Below are positions 33,584 through 42,884 of a stretch of 64,000 bases of DNA, piece after piece. Both the position numbers and the translations under genes were made by a program. The notes under the pieces were generated by a model. It had not been told where the DNA came from. It did not search any database and was given only the letters and a program-made list of their open reading frames with translations. The DNA comes from Falsiroseomonas sp051859025. GTDB taxonomy: Bacteria; Pseudomonadota; Alphaproteobacteria; Acetobacterales; Acetobacteraceae. Location: NCBI RefSeq assembly GCF_051859025.1, contig NZ_JBHYGL010000006.1, forward strand, positions 1 through 64,000, written 5' to 3'. Every line of letters starts with the position of its first letter. The first letter of the stretch is position 1.

Positions 33584-35866
33584 ATGGCCGAGCACATCCG
33601 CATCGGCGACGTCGCGCCGCGCGTGCAATACGTGGGCGATGGCGCGCGCAGCGACTTCACCTTCCCCTTTCCCATCTTCCTCGCGGAGGAGCTGGAAGTC
33701 CGCGTCGACGGCATCGTCCTCGGCAGCGGCTTCACCGTTGCCGGCGCCGGGCAATCCGATGGCGGCACCGTCACGCTGCCATCGCCGCCCGCCACCGGCA
33801 GCACGGTCACGCTGCGCCGCCGCATCAAGGTCGAACGCACCTCCGACTTCCAGGACAATGGCGTGCTGCGCGCGCGCACCCTGAACGATGAGCTGGATCG
33901 CGTGGTGGCCGCGCTGCAGGAGCAGCGGGAGGAGCTGGCCTCCACCCTGCGGCGGGACCCCGCCGATCTCGGCGGCGACATGACGCTTCCGATGCGGACC
34001 GCGCGCGCCAACCGGCTGCTCGGCTTCGACAGCGTGGGCGACATCGTGGTGGTGCCGCGCGATTCCGGCCTGCTGACGGCGCCCTTCCCCGGCGCCGTGC
34101 CCCATACGGTGGAGGACAAGCTGGCGGAGACGCTGAGCGCGCGCGACTTCGGCGCGACCGGCGATGGCGTGACGGATGATGGCCCCGCCCTGCAGGCCGC
34201 GATGAACGCCGCCGCCGCATCCGGCAAGGTGCTGACGATCGGCGAGGGTTCCTTCCGCACGCTGCAGCCCCTGACTCTGCCGGGCGCCGCGGCGGGCCTC
34301 ACCATGCGCGGCCGGATCGTCTATGCGGGCCCCGGCGGCCAGGTGGCGCTGACCATTGGCGATGGCGGCGCCACGCGCAACGCCAACAAGTTCCACAGCG
34401 GCATCGCCGTGTTCCGCGCCACCACCAGCGACTGGATGGATGAGGGCGATATCGGCGTGGTCATGCGCAACCACGATGCCTCCCTCATCGAGGTCCGGGA
34501 GATCACGGGCTTCACCATCGGCCTGCGGACCCTGGGCGTCGAGCGTGGGTTCGAGGATTCCACCCTGATCCTCGGCCGCTTCGTGAACAACAAGATCGGG
34601 CTCGACATCCGGGCCGAGACGGCGGCGGCGTGGAACACCTCCATCCGCTACTATGGCGGGCACTTCGCCGTGGGCTCCACCGTGTACACGGACAAGGACC
34701 GCTTCGGCATCCGCCTGTCCGCCGAGCCCGGCGCCTATGTCGCGCATAACCGCCATCTGTTCGACGGCCCCAATTTCGAGCTGAATTCGCGCACGATCCC
34801 GGCCACCGGCATCCCCTTCCTGTGCGAGGTGAACAGCCGCGCCATCATCGCGCGCTGCGTCCGCATGGAAGGCTGCGACGCCATCGTGGCCCGCCACACC
34901 GCCGGCGCGCAGGACCACCTGTATGAGGTGGCCTGGGCCAGCCAGGGCTATGCGATCGAGATCGAGCACACGGCAACGGCCACGCGGCTCGGCGGTACGG
35001 TGCAGGCGCTGCACCAGGCGCTGCCGAACCGGGAAGCGACGCGAGAGGTGGCGGCGGTGCCGTCGCTGCGGGCCGCCGCCATCCGCTGGAACGCGACGGA
35101 GACGGGGTTCGAACAGCTTGCCTGCCTGTCCACCAGCGTGTCCGGCAGCCCGACCTCCCTGCCGCAATTCGCCTTCCCGGCCCTCGATTCCTACACGCTG
35201 ACCAGCCGTGGCGTGGTGCTGACGGGCGGGCGCGGCCTGGGCTTCGTGGTGGATACGTCCCGCTGCAAGGATTTCGCCCTGACGGTGGATGCGGATTCCC
35301 CGCGCCTCATCGTCATGGCTTTCGATGCCAGCTGGAACCTGCTGACGGATGCCGCCGGCACCATGGTGATGGCATCGGGCCAATCGATGGTCTGGAACGC
35401 CACCGCGCGCTGGTGGCAGGGATCGGCGGACATGGATGATGAGGGGCTGACGCGGCTGCAGGCCGTGCGCCTGGCGCCGCAGGTGGCCACCGCCATCATC
35501 GGCGTCGCCCGCATCACGGCGGATTACGAATTGCGTGCCATGCGCCTGCATTGCGATCCGCGCCACGCGCCGCCGCTGCTGTTCGGGCTGCCGGACCTGC
35601 GCATCGGCGTGCGGGAGTTGATCGCGGAGCAGGCCTGGGATCCGGCCTCCATCGCCGCCGGCGCCAGCGCGCAGACCAGCGTCACCGTCGCCGGCGCCAG
35701 GGCCGGGGATTTCGTGCAGGCCTCCTTCTCCCTCGCCACCTCCGGCTGCGTCTTCCTGGCGCAGATCGGGGCGCAGGACACGGTGACGGTCACGGTCTGG
35801 AACCGGTCCGGCGCGGCGGTGGACCTCAACCCCGGCACGGTGCGCGTGCGGGTGGTGAAGGCATGA
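33584..35866 (+). CDS. Tailspike/tail fibre with T7-fibre N-terminus and beta-helix
   Basis: 760 residues. N-terminal attachment domain like T7 gp17: QYVGDGARSDFTFPFPIFLA, LEVRVDGIVLGSGFTVAG, LRRRIKVERTSDFQ. Centre: SARDFGATGDGVTDDGPALQ, the start of a pectate-lyase-3 type right-handed beta-helix, as in depolymerase tailspikes. The C-terminal domain is beta-rich with repeated ASAQTSVTVAGARAGDF. It probably recognises or trims a cell-surface polysaccharide. Confidence 0.88.
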   Translation: MAEHIRIGDVAPRVQYVGDGARSDFTFPFPIFLAEELEVRVDGIVLGSGFTVAGAGQSDGGTVTLPSPPATGSTVTLRRRIKVERTSDFQDNGVLRARTLNDELDRVVAALQEQREELASTLRRDPADLGGDMTLPMRTARANRLLGFDSVGDIVVVPRDSGLLTAPFPGAVPHTVEDKLAETLSARDFGATGDGVTDDGPALQAAMNAAAASGKVLTIGEGSFRTLQPLTLPGAAAGLTMRGRIVYAGPGGQVALTIGDGGATRNANKFHSGIAVFRATTSDWMDEGDIGVVMRNHDASLIEVREITGFTIGLRTLGVERGFEDSTLILGRFVNNKIGLDIRAETAAAWNTSIRYYGGHFAVGSTVYTDKDRFGIRLSAEPGAYVAHNRHLFDGPNFELNSRTIPATGIPFLCEVNSRAIIARCVRMEGCDAIVARHTAGAQDHLYEVAWASQGYAIEIEHTATATRLGGTVQALHQALPNREATREVAAVPSLRAAAIRWNATETGFEQLACLSTSVSGSPTSLPQFAFPALDSYTLTSRGVVLTGGRGLGFVVDTSRCKDFALTVDADSPRLIVMAFDASWNLLTDAAGTMVMASGQSMVWNATARWWQGSADMDDEGLTRLQAVRLAPQVATAIIGVARITADYELRAMRLHCDPRHAPPLLFGLPDLRIGVRELIAEQAWDPASIAAGASAQTSVTVAGARAGDFVQASFSLATSGCVFLAQIGAQDTVTVTVWNRSGAAVDLNPGTVRVRVVKA

Positions 35867-36213
35867 GCAGGCCTACCGCCACGACCCGCCGCAAGGCGCC
35901 CGGCGTGCCGCGCGCCAAGCTCGCCGCCGTGCTGGATCGCGTCGCGGAGGAATACGCGCATTTCGTCAGCGACCCGCCGCTGGAGGATGTGCCGCCGGAT
36001 CCCAAGAACTTCGCCGCCCGGCAATCCGCCGCCCGCGCGGCGCTGGCGCATATCAGCGAACTCGCCGCCCTGGCCGCGGGGGATGCGGAGGCGCCGGAGG
36101 AGACGGTGGACGACATCCTCGCCAAGGCGCGCGCCACCATCGCGCGGGAAGGCGATGCCGATGCGCCGCCGCCGGCGGATGGCCCGGCCGATGACAGGGA
36201 GGAGGAGGCTTGA
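35863..36213 (+). CDS. Possible terminase small subunit / packaging protein
   Basis: 116 residues, coupled on both sides by stop/start overlap to the tailspike and large terminase. Basic N-terminus (TATTRRKAPGVPRAKLAAVL), a helical middle (AARQSAARAALAHISELAAL) and a very acidic tail. Position directly before TerL suggests the small terminase subunit, but no known TerS motif is recognised. Confidence 0.65.
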   Translation: MSRPTATTRRKAPGVPRAKLAAVLDRVAEEYAHFVSDPPLEDVPPDPKNFAARQSAARAALAHISELAALAAGDAEAPEETVDDILAKARATIAREGDADAPPPADGPADDREEEA

Positions 36214-37646
36214 GCCCACGCCCCGCCGACCTCGTCGAATTCGCCTGGATCTGGAACCAGGCCAGCGGCCTCGGCACCCCCCCCTTGCACCGGCGCGTGC
36301 TGCGCTGGCTGCAGGCGCGGGAGGAAGCCGGGGATCGGCGGCTGCTGCTGATGGCCTTCCGCGGCTTCGGCAAATCCACGCTCATCGGCCTCTACTGCGC
36401 GTGGCGCCTGTATCGCGCGCCGGAGACGCGAATCCTGGTGGTGGCGGCGGACCATGCGCTGGCGACGAAGATGGTGGCGAATGTCCGCCGCATCCTCGGC
36501 CGCCACCCGCTGTGTTCCGCGCTGCTGCCCGGGCATGGGGAGGGGTCCTGGGCGTCGGATCGCTTCACGGTGGCGCGGCCTGGCGTGCTGCGCGATGCCT
36601 CCATGATCGCGGCGGGCATCGGCGGCAACATCACCGGCGCGCGGGCCGACCTCATCATCGGCGACGATGTCGAGGTCGCCGGCAATTGCGACACGCCAGC
36701 GAAGCGGGAGGAGCTGCGGGAAAGGCTGACGGAGGCCGAATTCGTCCTCGTTCCCGGCGGCAGCATCCTGTTCGTCGGCACGCCGCATGCGGAGGACAGC
36801 CTCTATGCGGAAGGGGAGGACGCCTTTCTCTCGGGCTACCGGCGCCTGGCGCTGCCGCTGCTGGACGGCGAGGGGCGCAGCACCTGGCCTGAACGCTTCG
36901 GGGATGCCGCCGTGGCGGCGCTGCGCGACCGCGTCGGCCCGCTGGCCTTCCGCCGGCAGATGATGCTGGAACCCGTGCCGATGGGGGCCGCGCGGCTCGA
37001 TCCCGCCGCGCTGTCCCGCTACGGCGCGGAGATCGACTACCGGGAGGCCAATGGGCGCGGCGTGCTGTCCCTGATGGGCACGCGCCTCGTCTCCGGCGGC
37101 GGCTGGTGGGACCCGGCCTATGGCCGCCCCGGCAGCGGCGATGCCAGCGTGCTGGCGGCCACCTTCAGCGATGCGGAAGGCCGCCACTACCTCCACCGCG
37201 TCGCCTACCTGCTGCACGACCCGGAGGCGGAGGAGGACGCCGCCACCCAGCAATGCCGCGCCGTGGCGGCGCTGGCGCGGGAGCTGATGCTGCCGGTGGT
37301 GCGGGTGGAGACGAATGGCCTCGGCCGCTTCCTGCCCGGATTGCTGCGGCGGGAGATGGCGCGGGTCGGTGCCGCCTGCACGGTGACGGAGGTCGCCAGC
37401 CGCCGCGCCAAATCCGACCGCATCCTGGCGGCGCTGGACCCGGTGCTGGCGGCCAGGCGCCTGTCCGCCCATGACAGCGTGCTGCGCGGCCGCTTCGTGC
37501 GGGAGATGGCGGAATGGCGCCCGGATACGCCGGGGCTGCACGATGACGCGCTGGATGCCGTCGCGGGCTGCCTGCTGGCCGAACCGGTGCGCCTGCCCTT
37601 CACGCCGCCGGCGCCGCGCATGGCGCTGCCCTGGCGCGGCATGTGA
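36210..37646 (+). CDS. Phage terminase large subunit (T7 gp19-like)
   Basis: 478 residues; ATPase-nuclease that packages DNA into the capsid. Walker A at about residues 49-57 (AFRGFGKST), Walker B LIIGDDVE, coupling region LFVGTPHAEDSLY, and nuclease residues in the C-terminal half, such as PAYGRPGSGDAS and GLHDDALDAVAG. It starts with TTG at 36210 inside the preceding stop, behind GGAGGAGG. It appears intact, so the packaging function is preserved. Confidence 0.92.
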   Translation: MSPRPADLVEFAWIWNQASGLGTPPLHRRVLRWLQAREEAGDRRLLLMAFRGFGKSTLIGLYCAWRLYRAPETRILVVAADHALATKMVANVRRILGRHPLCSALLPGHGEGSWASDRFTVARPGVLRDASMIAAGIGGNITGARADLIIGDDVEVAGNCDTPAKREELRERLTEAEFVLVPGGSILFVGTPHAEDSLYAEGEDAFLSGYRRLALPLLDGEGRSTWPERFGDAAVAALRDRVGPLAFRRQMMLEPVPMGAARLDPAALSRYGAEIDYREANGRGVLSLMGTRLVSGGGWWDPAYGRPGSGDASVLAATFSDAEGRHYLHRVAYLLHDPEAEEDAATQQCRAVAALARELMLPVVRVETNGLGRFLPGLLRREMARVGAACTVTEVASRRAKSDRILAALDPVLAARRLSAHDSVLRGRFVREMAEWRPDTPGLHDDALDAVAGCLLAEPVRLPFTPPAPRMALPWRGM

Positions 37647-37649
37647 CGG

Positions 37650-37868
37650 TCACGCCCGCTTGCGGGCGATCTCCGTCCCATGCCGGTCGAGACCGGCTTC
37701 CGTCGCCTCGAACCGCCCATCCGGGCGGCTCCGCGCCAGGCCCATGCCGGCCAGCCTCTGCAGGCAGGGGCCGTCCTTCAGCCCGTCAGGGCGCCCATGC
37801 GGCCGCACCAGCGTCAGCCGGTGCAGCGCCGATCGGCAGCAGGTCTCCAGGTAAGGCTCGTTCCACAT
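37650..37868 (-). CDS. Small conserved-looking protein on opposite strand
   Basis: 72 residues starting MWNEPYLETCCRSALHRL and continuing HGRPDGLKDGPCLQRLAGMG, ending in a basic ARKRA. It converges with the terminase (4 nt apart) and is the only cassette gene on the minus strand. Winged-helix-like composition, but no family recognised. The length is short; it could be a shadow, though third-position GC bias reads as coding. Confidence 0.55.
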   Translation of the reverse strand: MWNEPYLETCCRSALHRLTLVRPHGRPDGLKDGPCLQRLAGMGLARSRPDGRFEATEAGLDRHGTEIARKRA

Positions 37869-37959
37869 CGGTCCGCGCGACGCATCCCCCGCCGCGCGGC
37901 CTTTCCGCGCGGCCCCCCGAGGGTGGTTCCGCCGCCGCTTCCCTTCAAGGAGTGCCCCC

Positions 37960-38334
37960 ATGATCCCCGAGATCCCGCCCCAGTTGCTGGCCGCGGCCTC
38001 TGATGCGCCGCTCGCCTTGCTGATGCTCTGGATGGTCCATGTCCTGCGCCGGGACCTGATGGCGCGGCCGGAACCGCCCGCGGCCCCGGCCCCGCCCGTA
38101 TCCTCCGCCCGCGACGACCTGGCCGAGTTCAAGCTGGAGGTCGCGCGCACCTATGTGCCCCTCTCCCTCATCCGGGACCTCGATTCGCGCCTGTCGCTCC
38201 ACCTGGTCCGCATCGAGGAGAAGCTGGACGAGGTGAGCCGCGCCGCGACGGCCGCGGCCGCCATCTCCGGCCAGGTCGTCACGCAGCGCAAGGTCGGCTT
38301 CTCCGCCCGCGCCGAGGGGGAGACGAGGGCATGA
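37960..38334 (+). CDS. One-TM phage membrane protein (holin/spanin-like)
   Basis: 124 residues: one membrane segment (APLALLMLWMVHVL, about 15-30) followed by a Pro/Ala linker and a charged coiled coil (LIRDLDSRLSLHLVRIEEKL). AAGGAG precedes the ATG. It overlaps the endolysin gene start, where a holin, pinholin or i-spanin normally sits; which of these cannot be told. Confidence 0.7.
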   Translation: MIPEIPPQLLAAASDAPLALLMLWMVHVLRRDLMARPEPPAAPAPPVSSARDDLAEFKLEVARTYVPLSLIRDLDSRLSLHLVRIEEKLDEVSRAATAAAAISGQVVTQRKVGFSARAEGETRA

Positions 38335-38777
38335 GCGCGACGCTTGATCGCGCGGCGACGCCCGCGGGGCTGACGGTGCTGGCGCTGACGCTCTGGGGCG
38401 AGGCCGCCGGCCGGCCGGTGCGGGGGATGGAGGGCGTCGCCGCGGTGGTGATGAACCGCCTGCGCCTGTCTACCCTGCCCGACGGGCCGAAGCACCTCGG
38501 CACCGGCATCGGCGCCATCTGCCGCGCGCCCTTCCAGTTCGCCTGCTGGCATCCCCGCCATCCCCGGCGGGGCGCCATGGCGGACCCGGCGACGCGGGAG
38601 GATCCGGCCTTCGCCATCTGCCAGCGCATCGCCGCCCGGGCGCTGTCCGGCGCCCTGCCGGACCCGACAAGGGGAGCCACCCACTACCATGCGGCCGACA
38701 CCCTGCCCCGCTGGGCTGTCGGCCAGGTGCCGGTGGCGGAAGCGGGCGGGCTTGTCTTCTACCGGCTGCTCGGCTGA
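38331..38777 (+). CDS. SleB/CwlJ-type cell-wall hydrolase (endolysin)
   Basis: 148 residues, no signal peptide. Hydrolase_2 family: LTLWGEAAGRPVRGMEGVAA followed by VVMNR, then FQFACWHP and GATHYHAA. The catalytic Glu of the GEA motif is present. In the phage context it degrades peptidoglycan for lysis. Coupled to the membrane protein by ATGA overlap; it is the last cassette gene. Confidence 0.9.
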   Translation: MSATLDRAATPAGLTVLALTLWGEAAGRPVRGMEGVAAVVMNRLRLSTLPDGPKHLGTGIGAICRAPFQFACWHPRHPRRGAMADPATREDPAFAICQRIAARALSGALPDPTRGATHYHAADTLPRWAVGQVPVAEAGGLVFYRLLG

Positions 38778-38807
38778 TACGCTGCACCCCGAAGCAGGGG
38801 CCGGCGC

Positions 38808-39164
38808 ATGGAAGACCGCATCTACACGATGGTGAGGGAAGCCGATTGGCGCGCGGCGGAGGCCGCCGGCGCCTATGCCGGCAGCGCGCATGACCAGCGC
38901 GATGGCTTCCTGCACTTCTCCACCGCCGCCCAGCTTCGCGCGAGCGCGGCGAAGCACCGCGCTGGCGTGGCGGATCTCTGGCTGGTGGAGGCCGATGCGG
39001 CGCGGCTCGGCGATGCGCTGAAATGGGAACCGGCTTCCGGCGGCAGTCGCCCCGGCCTGTTCCCGCATCTTTATTCAGCGCTGCCGCTATCCGCCGTGCT
39101 GTCCGTGACGCGGCTGCCGCTGCTCACGGACGGCACGCATCACTTTCCCGCGATGATCCCCTGA
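38808..39164 (+). CDS. DUF952 family protein
   Basis: 118 residues. Recognisable DUF952 blocks: IYTMVREADWRAAEAAGAYA, DGFLHFSTAAQLRASAAKH and FPHLYSALPLSAVLSV. Cytoplasmic protein of unknown function, widespread in alphaproteobacteria. It marks the return to chromosomal genes after the phage cassette. Confidence 0.9.
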   Translation: MEDRIYTMVREADWRAAEAAGAYAGSAHDQRDGFLHFSTAAQLRASAAKHRAGVADLWLVEADAARLGDALKWEPASGGSRPGLFPHLYSALPLSAVLSVTRLPLLTDGTHHFPAMIP

Positions 39165-39222
39165 ACCGGGCCGGCTGGCCGGGCCGAAGCCCAGTCACCG
39201 AAGCCCGGTCACCGAAGCAGTT

Positions 39223-39978
39223 TCAGCCGCAGCGCGACGTCGCGATCCGGCAGGACACGCCGGCGGCCAGGCGGCCGGAACAGTCCCGCAGCGCGGCGAA
39301 TTCGGCCGACGTCTCATCCTGCCCCGACCCCGTGCCGTAATGGTGGATCGTGAAGGTCCGGGGGTCCGAGGTGATGACCAGGCCATTGGCCCGGATGCCG
39401 AAGGCAACCGCCAGGCACCGGTCCGCCGTCTCCGCCAGCAGGCGGCAGGGATTGTTGTTGTTGCGGCGGAAGCATTCCGTCTCCGCGCCCCGATGCGCCG
39501 CCATGCGTTCCTGCGGCATGGAAACCGAGAGGCCGCGGCCGGGCAGCGGCGCGGCATAGGCGACGATGCTGCGCCCTGTCGCCGCGGCGGCGCGCTGCGG
39601 CATCGCGGATGGCACGCCGGCCGCCAGGCCGGCCCCCGCGGCGGCGCCCGCTGCCACGCGCGCCGAACCGGGCGCCGTGGAACTCCCCGGGGCGCCACCC
39701 GTCGTGCCACGGCCCGTGGCTTCCGGCGTGCCGCGCTGGTTCTGCCGTGACAGATGCCGTTCCCCCGCCGCGCAGCGGACCAGGCAGGCCTGCACGGGTT
39801 GCGGGTTCATCGCGCGGTCGGGCATCCGGGCATCGCATTGCCGGCGGCACGACATGCTGTCCACGGGCTTGTTTGCCTGGCTGGACTGCGCCGAGGCCTG
39901 TATCGGCATCCCCGCAGCCATCATCGTCAGAAGAAACGCGGAGAGCCGGACCCAGCCGACTCGTTCCGAAGTAACCAT
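39223..39978 (-). CDS. Secreted Cys-rich DUF4189-like protein
   Basis: 251 residues, with signal peptide (LSAFLLTMMAAGMPIQASAQ). Cysteines pair-like in SMSCRRQCDAR and QACLVRCAAG, and a C-terminal region ECFRRNNNNPCRLLAETADR followed by CLAVAFG that resembles DUF4189 domains, before a terminal CRIATSRCG. Periplasmic or surface protein with disulfides; function unknown. ATG 39978 chosen because MVTSERVGW precedes the signal; upstream in-frame starts add an arginine-rich leader. Confidence 0.72.
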   Translation of the reverse strand: MVTSERVGWVRLSAFLLTMMAAGMPIQASAQSSQANKPVDSMSCRRQCDARMPDRAMNPQPVQACLVRCAAGERHLSRQNQRGTPEATGRGTTGGAPGSSTAPGSARVAAGAAAGAGLAAGVPSAMPQRAAAATGRSIVAYAAPLPGRGLSVSMPQERMAAHRGAETECFRRNNNNPCRLLAETADRCLAVAFGIRANGLVITSDPRTFTIHHYGTGSGQDETSAEFAALRDCSGRLAAGVSCRIATSRCG

Positions 39979-40108
39979 CCCTGGATCGCCTCGAAGAAAC
40001 CGCCGGCGCGCGTTACATCTTGTATACACACCGCTGACGCGAGGTTAACCCGGCGCAGGGCGCCCGACCAGCCCTTCGATGACGAAACGGTCCGGTCCTT
40101 CCCCGACC

Positions 40109-41089
40109 TCAATCCGCCTTCGCGCCGCTGCGTCGCACCGCCTCCGCCCAGCGCCTGCGTTCCGCGGCCAGGAAGGCATCGAGGCTGCGATCCCCCAGCG
40201 CGACGGGGTCCGCGCTGCGGGCGCGCATCAGCGCCTTGTAGCTGTCGGAGGCCGTGACCTCCGCCACCGCCGCCGCCAGGCGCGCCACAACCGGGGCGGG
40301 TGTCGCCACCGGCGCGAACAGGCCGAACCAGTTCGGCGCGTCCAGGCTGGCGAAGCCTGCCTCCACCAGGCTCGGCACTGCCGGCAGTTCCGCCGCCCGG
40401 CCCCGTGTCGCGATGCCGACGATGCGCGCCTGGCCGCCCTGGTGCAGCGGCAGCGCCGTTGTCAGCGCATCGAACATCATCGCCACCTGCCCGCCCGCGA
40501 GGTCCGCCAGCGCCGGCGGGCTGCCGCGATAGGGCACATGCACCATCCGCAGCCCGGCATCGGCTGCGAACAGCTCCGCCGTCAGATGCGTCAGGGACCC
40601 GCTGCCGGATGACGCGAAGGGCAGTTCCCCGGGCTTCGCGCGCGCCGCTTCCAGCAGCGCGGGCAGCGTGGGCTGCGGCAAGGCACGCGGACTGACCAGC
40701 ATCACATTCGCTTGAGCGCCCAGCAGGCCGAGGCAGGTGAAGTCGCTGTCCGGGTCGTAGTTCAGCCGGCTGTAGAGTGGCTTGGCGATTCCCATCACGG
40801 CGGGCCCGACGGCGAGCAGCGTGTAGCCATCGGGCGTCGCCTTCGCGACCGCTTCCGATCCCACATTGCCGCCGGCCCCCGCGCGATTCTCCACCACGAC
40901 GGGCTGGCCCAGCACGCGGGACATCGCCTCCGCCGCCGCGCGGGCCAGGATGTCCGTGATGCCGCCGGGCGCGAAGGGCACCACCACGCGCAGCGCGCGG
41001 CTGGGGAAGGGATTGCCCTGCGCCAGCGCTGGCGCGGCAAGCCCGGCGGCGATGCCCGTGAACAGCAGGCGGCGTGCGATCAGGGTCAT
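40109..41089 (-). CDS. Bug-family (TctC) periplasmic solute receptor
   Basis: 326 residues with a signal peptide. Bug landmarks: LRVVVPFAPGGITDILARAA, VVVENRAGAGGNVGSEAVAK, PDGYTLLAVGP and LPAVPSLVEAGF. No tctAB genes nearby. The divergent neighbour is an ABC peptide-binding protein. The ligand is unknown. Confidence 0.92.
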   Translation of the reverse strand: MTLIARRLLFTGIAAGLAAPALAQGNPFPSRALRVVVPFAPGGITDILARAAAEAMSRVLGQPVVVENRAGAGGNVGSEAVAKATPDGYTLLAVGPAVMGIAKPLYSRLNYDPDSDFTCLGLLGAQANVMLVSPRALPQPTLPALLEAARAKPGELPFASSGSGSLTHLTAELFAADAGLRMVHVPYRGSPPALADLAGGQVAMMFDALTTALPLHQGGQARIVGIATRGRAAELPAVPSLVEAGFASLDAPNWFGLFAPVATPAPVVARLAAAVAEVTASDSYKALMRARSADPVALGDRSLDAFLAAERRRWAEAVRRSGAKAD

Positions 41090-41293
41090 GGGGCGATCTC
41101 CGCGCGGGGAAGGACGCAGCATTGCCCGCGGACCTCGGGGCGGCAATGCGGAATGCCACATTCTGCCCATCTTGCCGGCACAGCATCGCGGCGATGCGTT
41201 CAATGGCATAATTTGCAGGCCGAATGCCCGCCTTGCGCGCAGCCGCATCCGGGCGGAAGCTCCGCGACAGCCCATCGCGAAAGCTGTCGCCGC

Positions 41294-42877
41294 ATGACGC
41301 CCCGCCTCCTTGCCGCCACGCTGCTCGCCGTCACCTTGCCAGCCGTCACCTTGCCCGCCGGGGCGCCGCATGCGCAGAGCCTGACGCTGGCCCTGGCCTC
41401 CACGCCCACCGCCGTGGACCCGCATTTCCACAACCTCGTGCCCAACAACGCCATCGCGGCGCATGTCTTCGACAAGCTGGTGCATCAGGATGAACGGCAG
41501 CAGCTGGTCCCGGGCCTGGCGGAATCCTGGCGCGCCCTTTCCGACACCGTCTGGGAATTCCGCCTGCGCGCGGGCGTGACCTTCCACGATGGTGCGCCGC
41601 TGGGGGCGGAGGACGTGGCCGCCAGCCTGCGGCGCGTGCCCGCCGTGCCGAACAGTCCAGGCCCCTTCACGCAATTCACCCGCGGCATCGCCAGCGTGGA
41701 GGTCGTGGATGCGCGCACCCTGCGCATCACCACGCGCGGCCCGCAGCCCCTGCTGCCGACGGACCTTTCCGTCATCAACATCATCCCGCGCCGCCTGGAA
41801 GCCGCGACCACCGCCGATTTTCGCGCCGGCACCGCCATGGTCGGCACCGGCCCCTTCCGCTTCGAGAGCTTCGTTCCTGGCGACCGCGTGGTGCTGACGC
41901 GCAACGACAACTACTGGGGCGGCGCCGCCCATTGGCAGCGCGTGACGCTGCGCATCATCCCGAATGACAGCGCCCGCGCCGCGGCGCTGCTGGCCGGCGA
42001 TGTCGATGCGGTGGATGCCGTGCCCATCACGCAACTCGAGGCCCTGAAGCGCCGCCCCGACCTCCGCCTGTTCCGCGCCACCTCCAACCGCGTGATGTTT
42101 CTGTCGTTCGACACCTTCCGGGAGACAACGCCCCACGCCACCCAGCGCGGCGGCGCTTCCATGCCGAACCCGCTGCGCGATTCCCGCGTGCGCGCCGCCA
42201 TCTCCCGCGCCATCAACCGCCCCGCCATCGTAGACCGGCTGATGGAGGGCGAGGCCATCGCCGCCGGCGGGTTGCTGGCGGAAGGCTTCTTCGGCGCCAG
42301 CCCGCGCCTGGCGCCCGAGGCCTTCGACCTGGAAGGCGCCCGCCGCTTGCTGCGCGAAGCGGGCCTGCCCAACGGCTTCGCGCTGACCATCCACGGCCCG
42401 AACGACCGCTTCCCCAATGACGAGAAGATCCTGCAGGCCGTGGCCCAGATGCTGCAGCGCGCCGGCATCGAGACGCGGGCCGAGGCGCTGCCCTTCAACA
42501 CCATCCTCTCCCAGGGCGGCCCGCCCAACCACGCATACTCCTCGATGCTGCTGGGCTGGGGCAGCAATACCGGGGAGGCATCGTCGCCACTCCGCGCGCT
42601 GCTCGCCACCATGGATCGCGAGCGCGGCATGGGTGTGGGCAATCGCGGCCGCTATTCCAACCCCGCGCTGGACGCCGTGATCCAGCAGGCGCTCGGCACG
42701 GTGGATGACGCCGCCCGCAGCGCACTGCTGCAGCAGGCCAGCGAGATGGCGATGGCCGACCACGCGCTGGTGCCCATCCTCTACCAGGTGAATATCTGGG
42801 CGACGCGCGGCGGCATCGCCTATACGCCGCGCGCGGATGAGTGGACCCTGGCCCGCTTCTTCACCCCCGCGAACTGA
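41294..42877 (+). CDS. ABC transporter periplasmic binding protein (SBP family 5)
   Basis: 527 residues with signal peptide; family 5 binds peptides, nickel or glycosides. Hallmarks: TAVDPHFHNLVPNNAIAAHV, LVPGLAESWRALSDTVWEFR, RAGVTFHDGAPLGAEDVAAS, VGTGPFRFESFVPGDRVVLT, RNDNYWGG, and AISRAINRPAIVDRL. No permease or ATPase genes adjoin. It is 7 nt upstream of an amidase gene, suggesting uptake and hydrolysis of an amide or peptide. Confidence 0.9.
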   Translation: MTPRLLAATLLAVTLPAVTLPAGAPHAQSLTLALASTPTAVDPHFHNLVPNNAIAAHVFDKLVHQDERQQLVPGLAESWRALSDTVWEFRLRAGVTFHDGAPLGAEDVAASLRRVPAVPNSPGPFTQFTRGIASVEVVDARTLRITTRGPQPLLPTDLSVINIIPRRLEAATTADFRAGTAMVGTGPFRFESFVPGDRVVLTRNDNYWGGAAHWQRVTLRIIPNDSARAAALLAGDVDAVDAVPITQLEALKRRPDLRLFRATSNRVMFLSFDTFRETTPHATQRGGASMPNPLRDSRVRAAISRAINRPAIVDRLMEGEAIAAGGLLAEGFFGASPRLAPEAFDLEGARRLLREAGLPNGFALTIHGPNDRFPNDEKILQAVAQMLQRAGIETRAEALPFNTILSQGGPPNHAYSSMLLGWGSNTGEASSPLRALLATMDRERGMGVGNRGRYSNPALDAVIQQALGTVDDAARSALLQQASEMAMADHALVPILYQVNIWATRGGIAYTPRADEWTLARFFTPAN

Positions 42878-42884
42878 CGGATAC

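Larger units (their letters stand above)
25486..38777 (+). mobile_element. Podovirus (T7-type) late-gene cassette, possibly defective prophage or GTA-like
   Basis: One block of phage structural, packaging and lysis genes in the order of the T7 late region: small gp7.3-like, portal, scaffold, capsid, tail tube A, tail tube B, internal protein, tailspike, probable TerS, TerL, membrane lysis protein, endolysin. There are no integrase, excisionase, polymerase, primase or RNA polymerase genes, and no large internal ejection proteins. GC content and codon style look like the host. No flanking direct repeat was seen by eye. Boundaries are from gene content. Confidence 0.85.
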
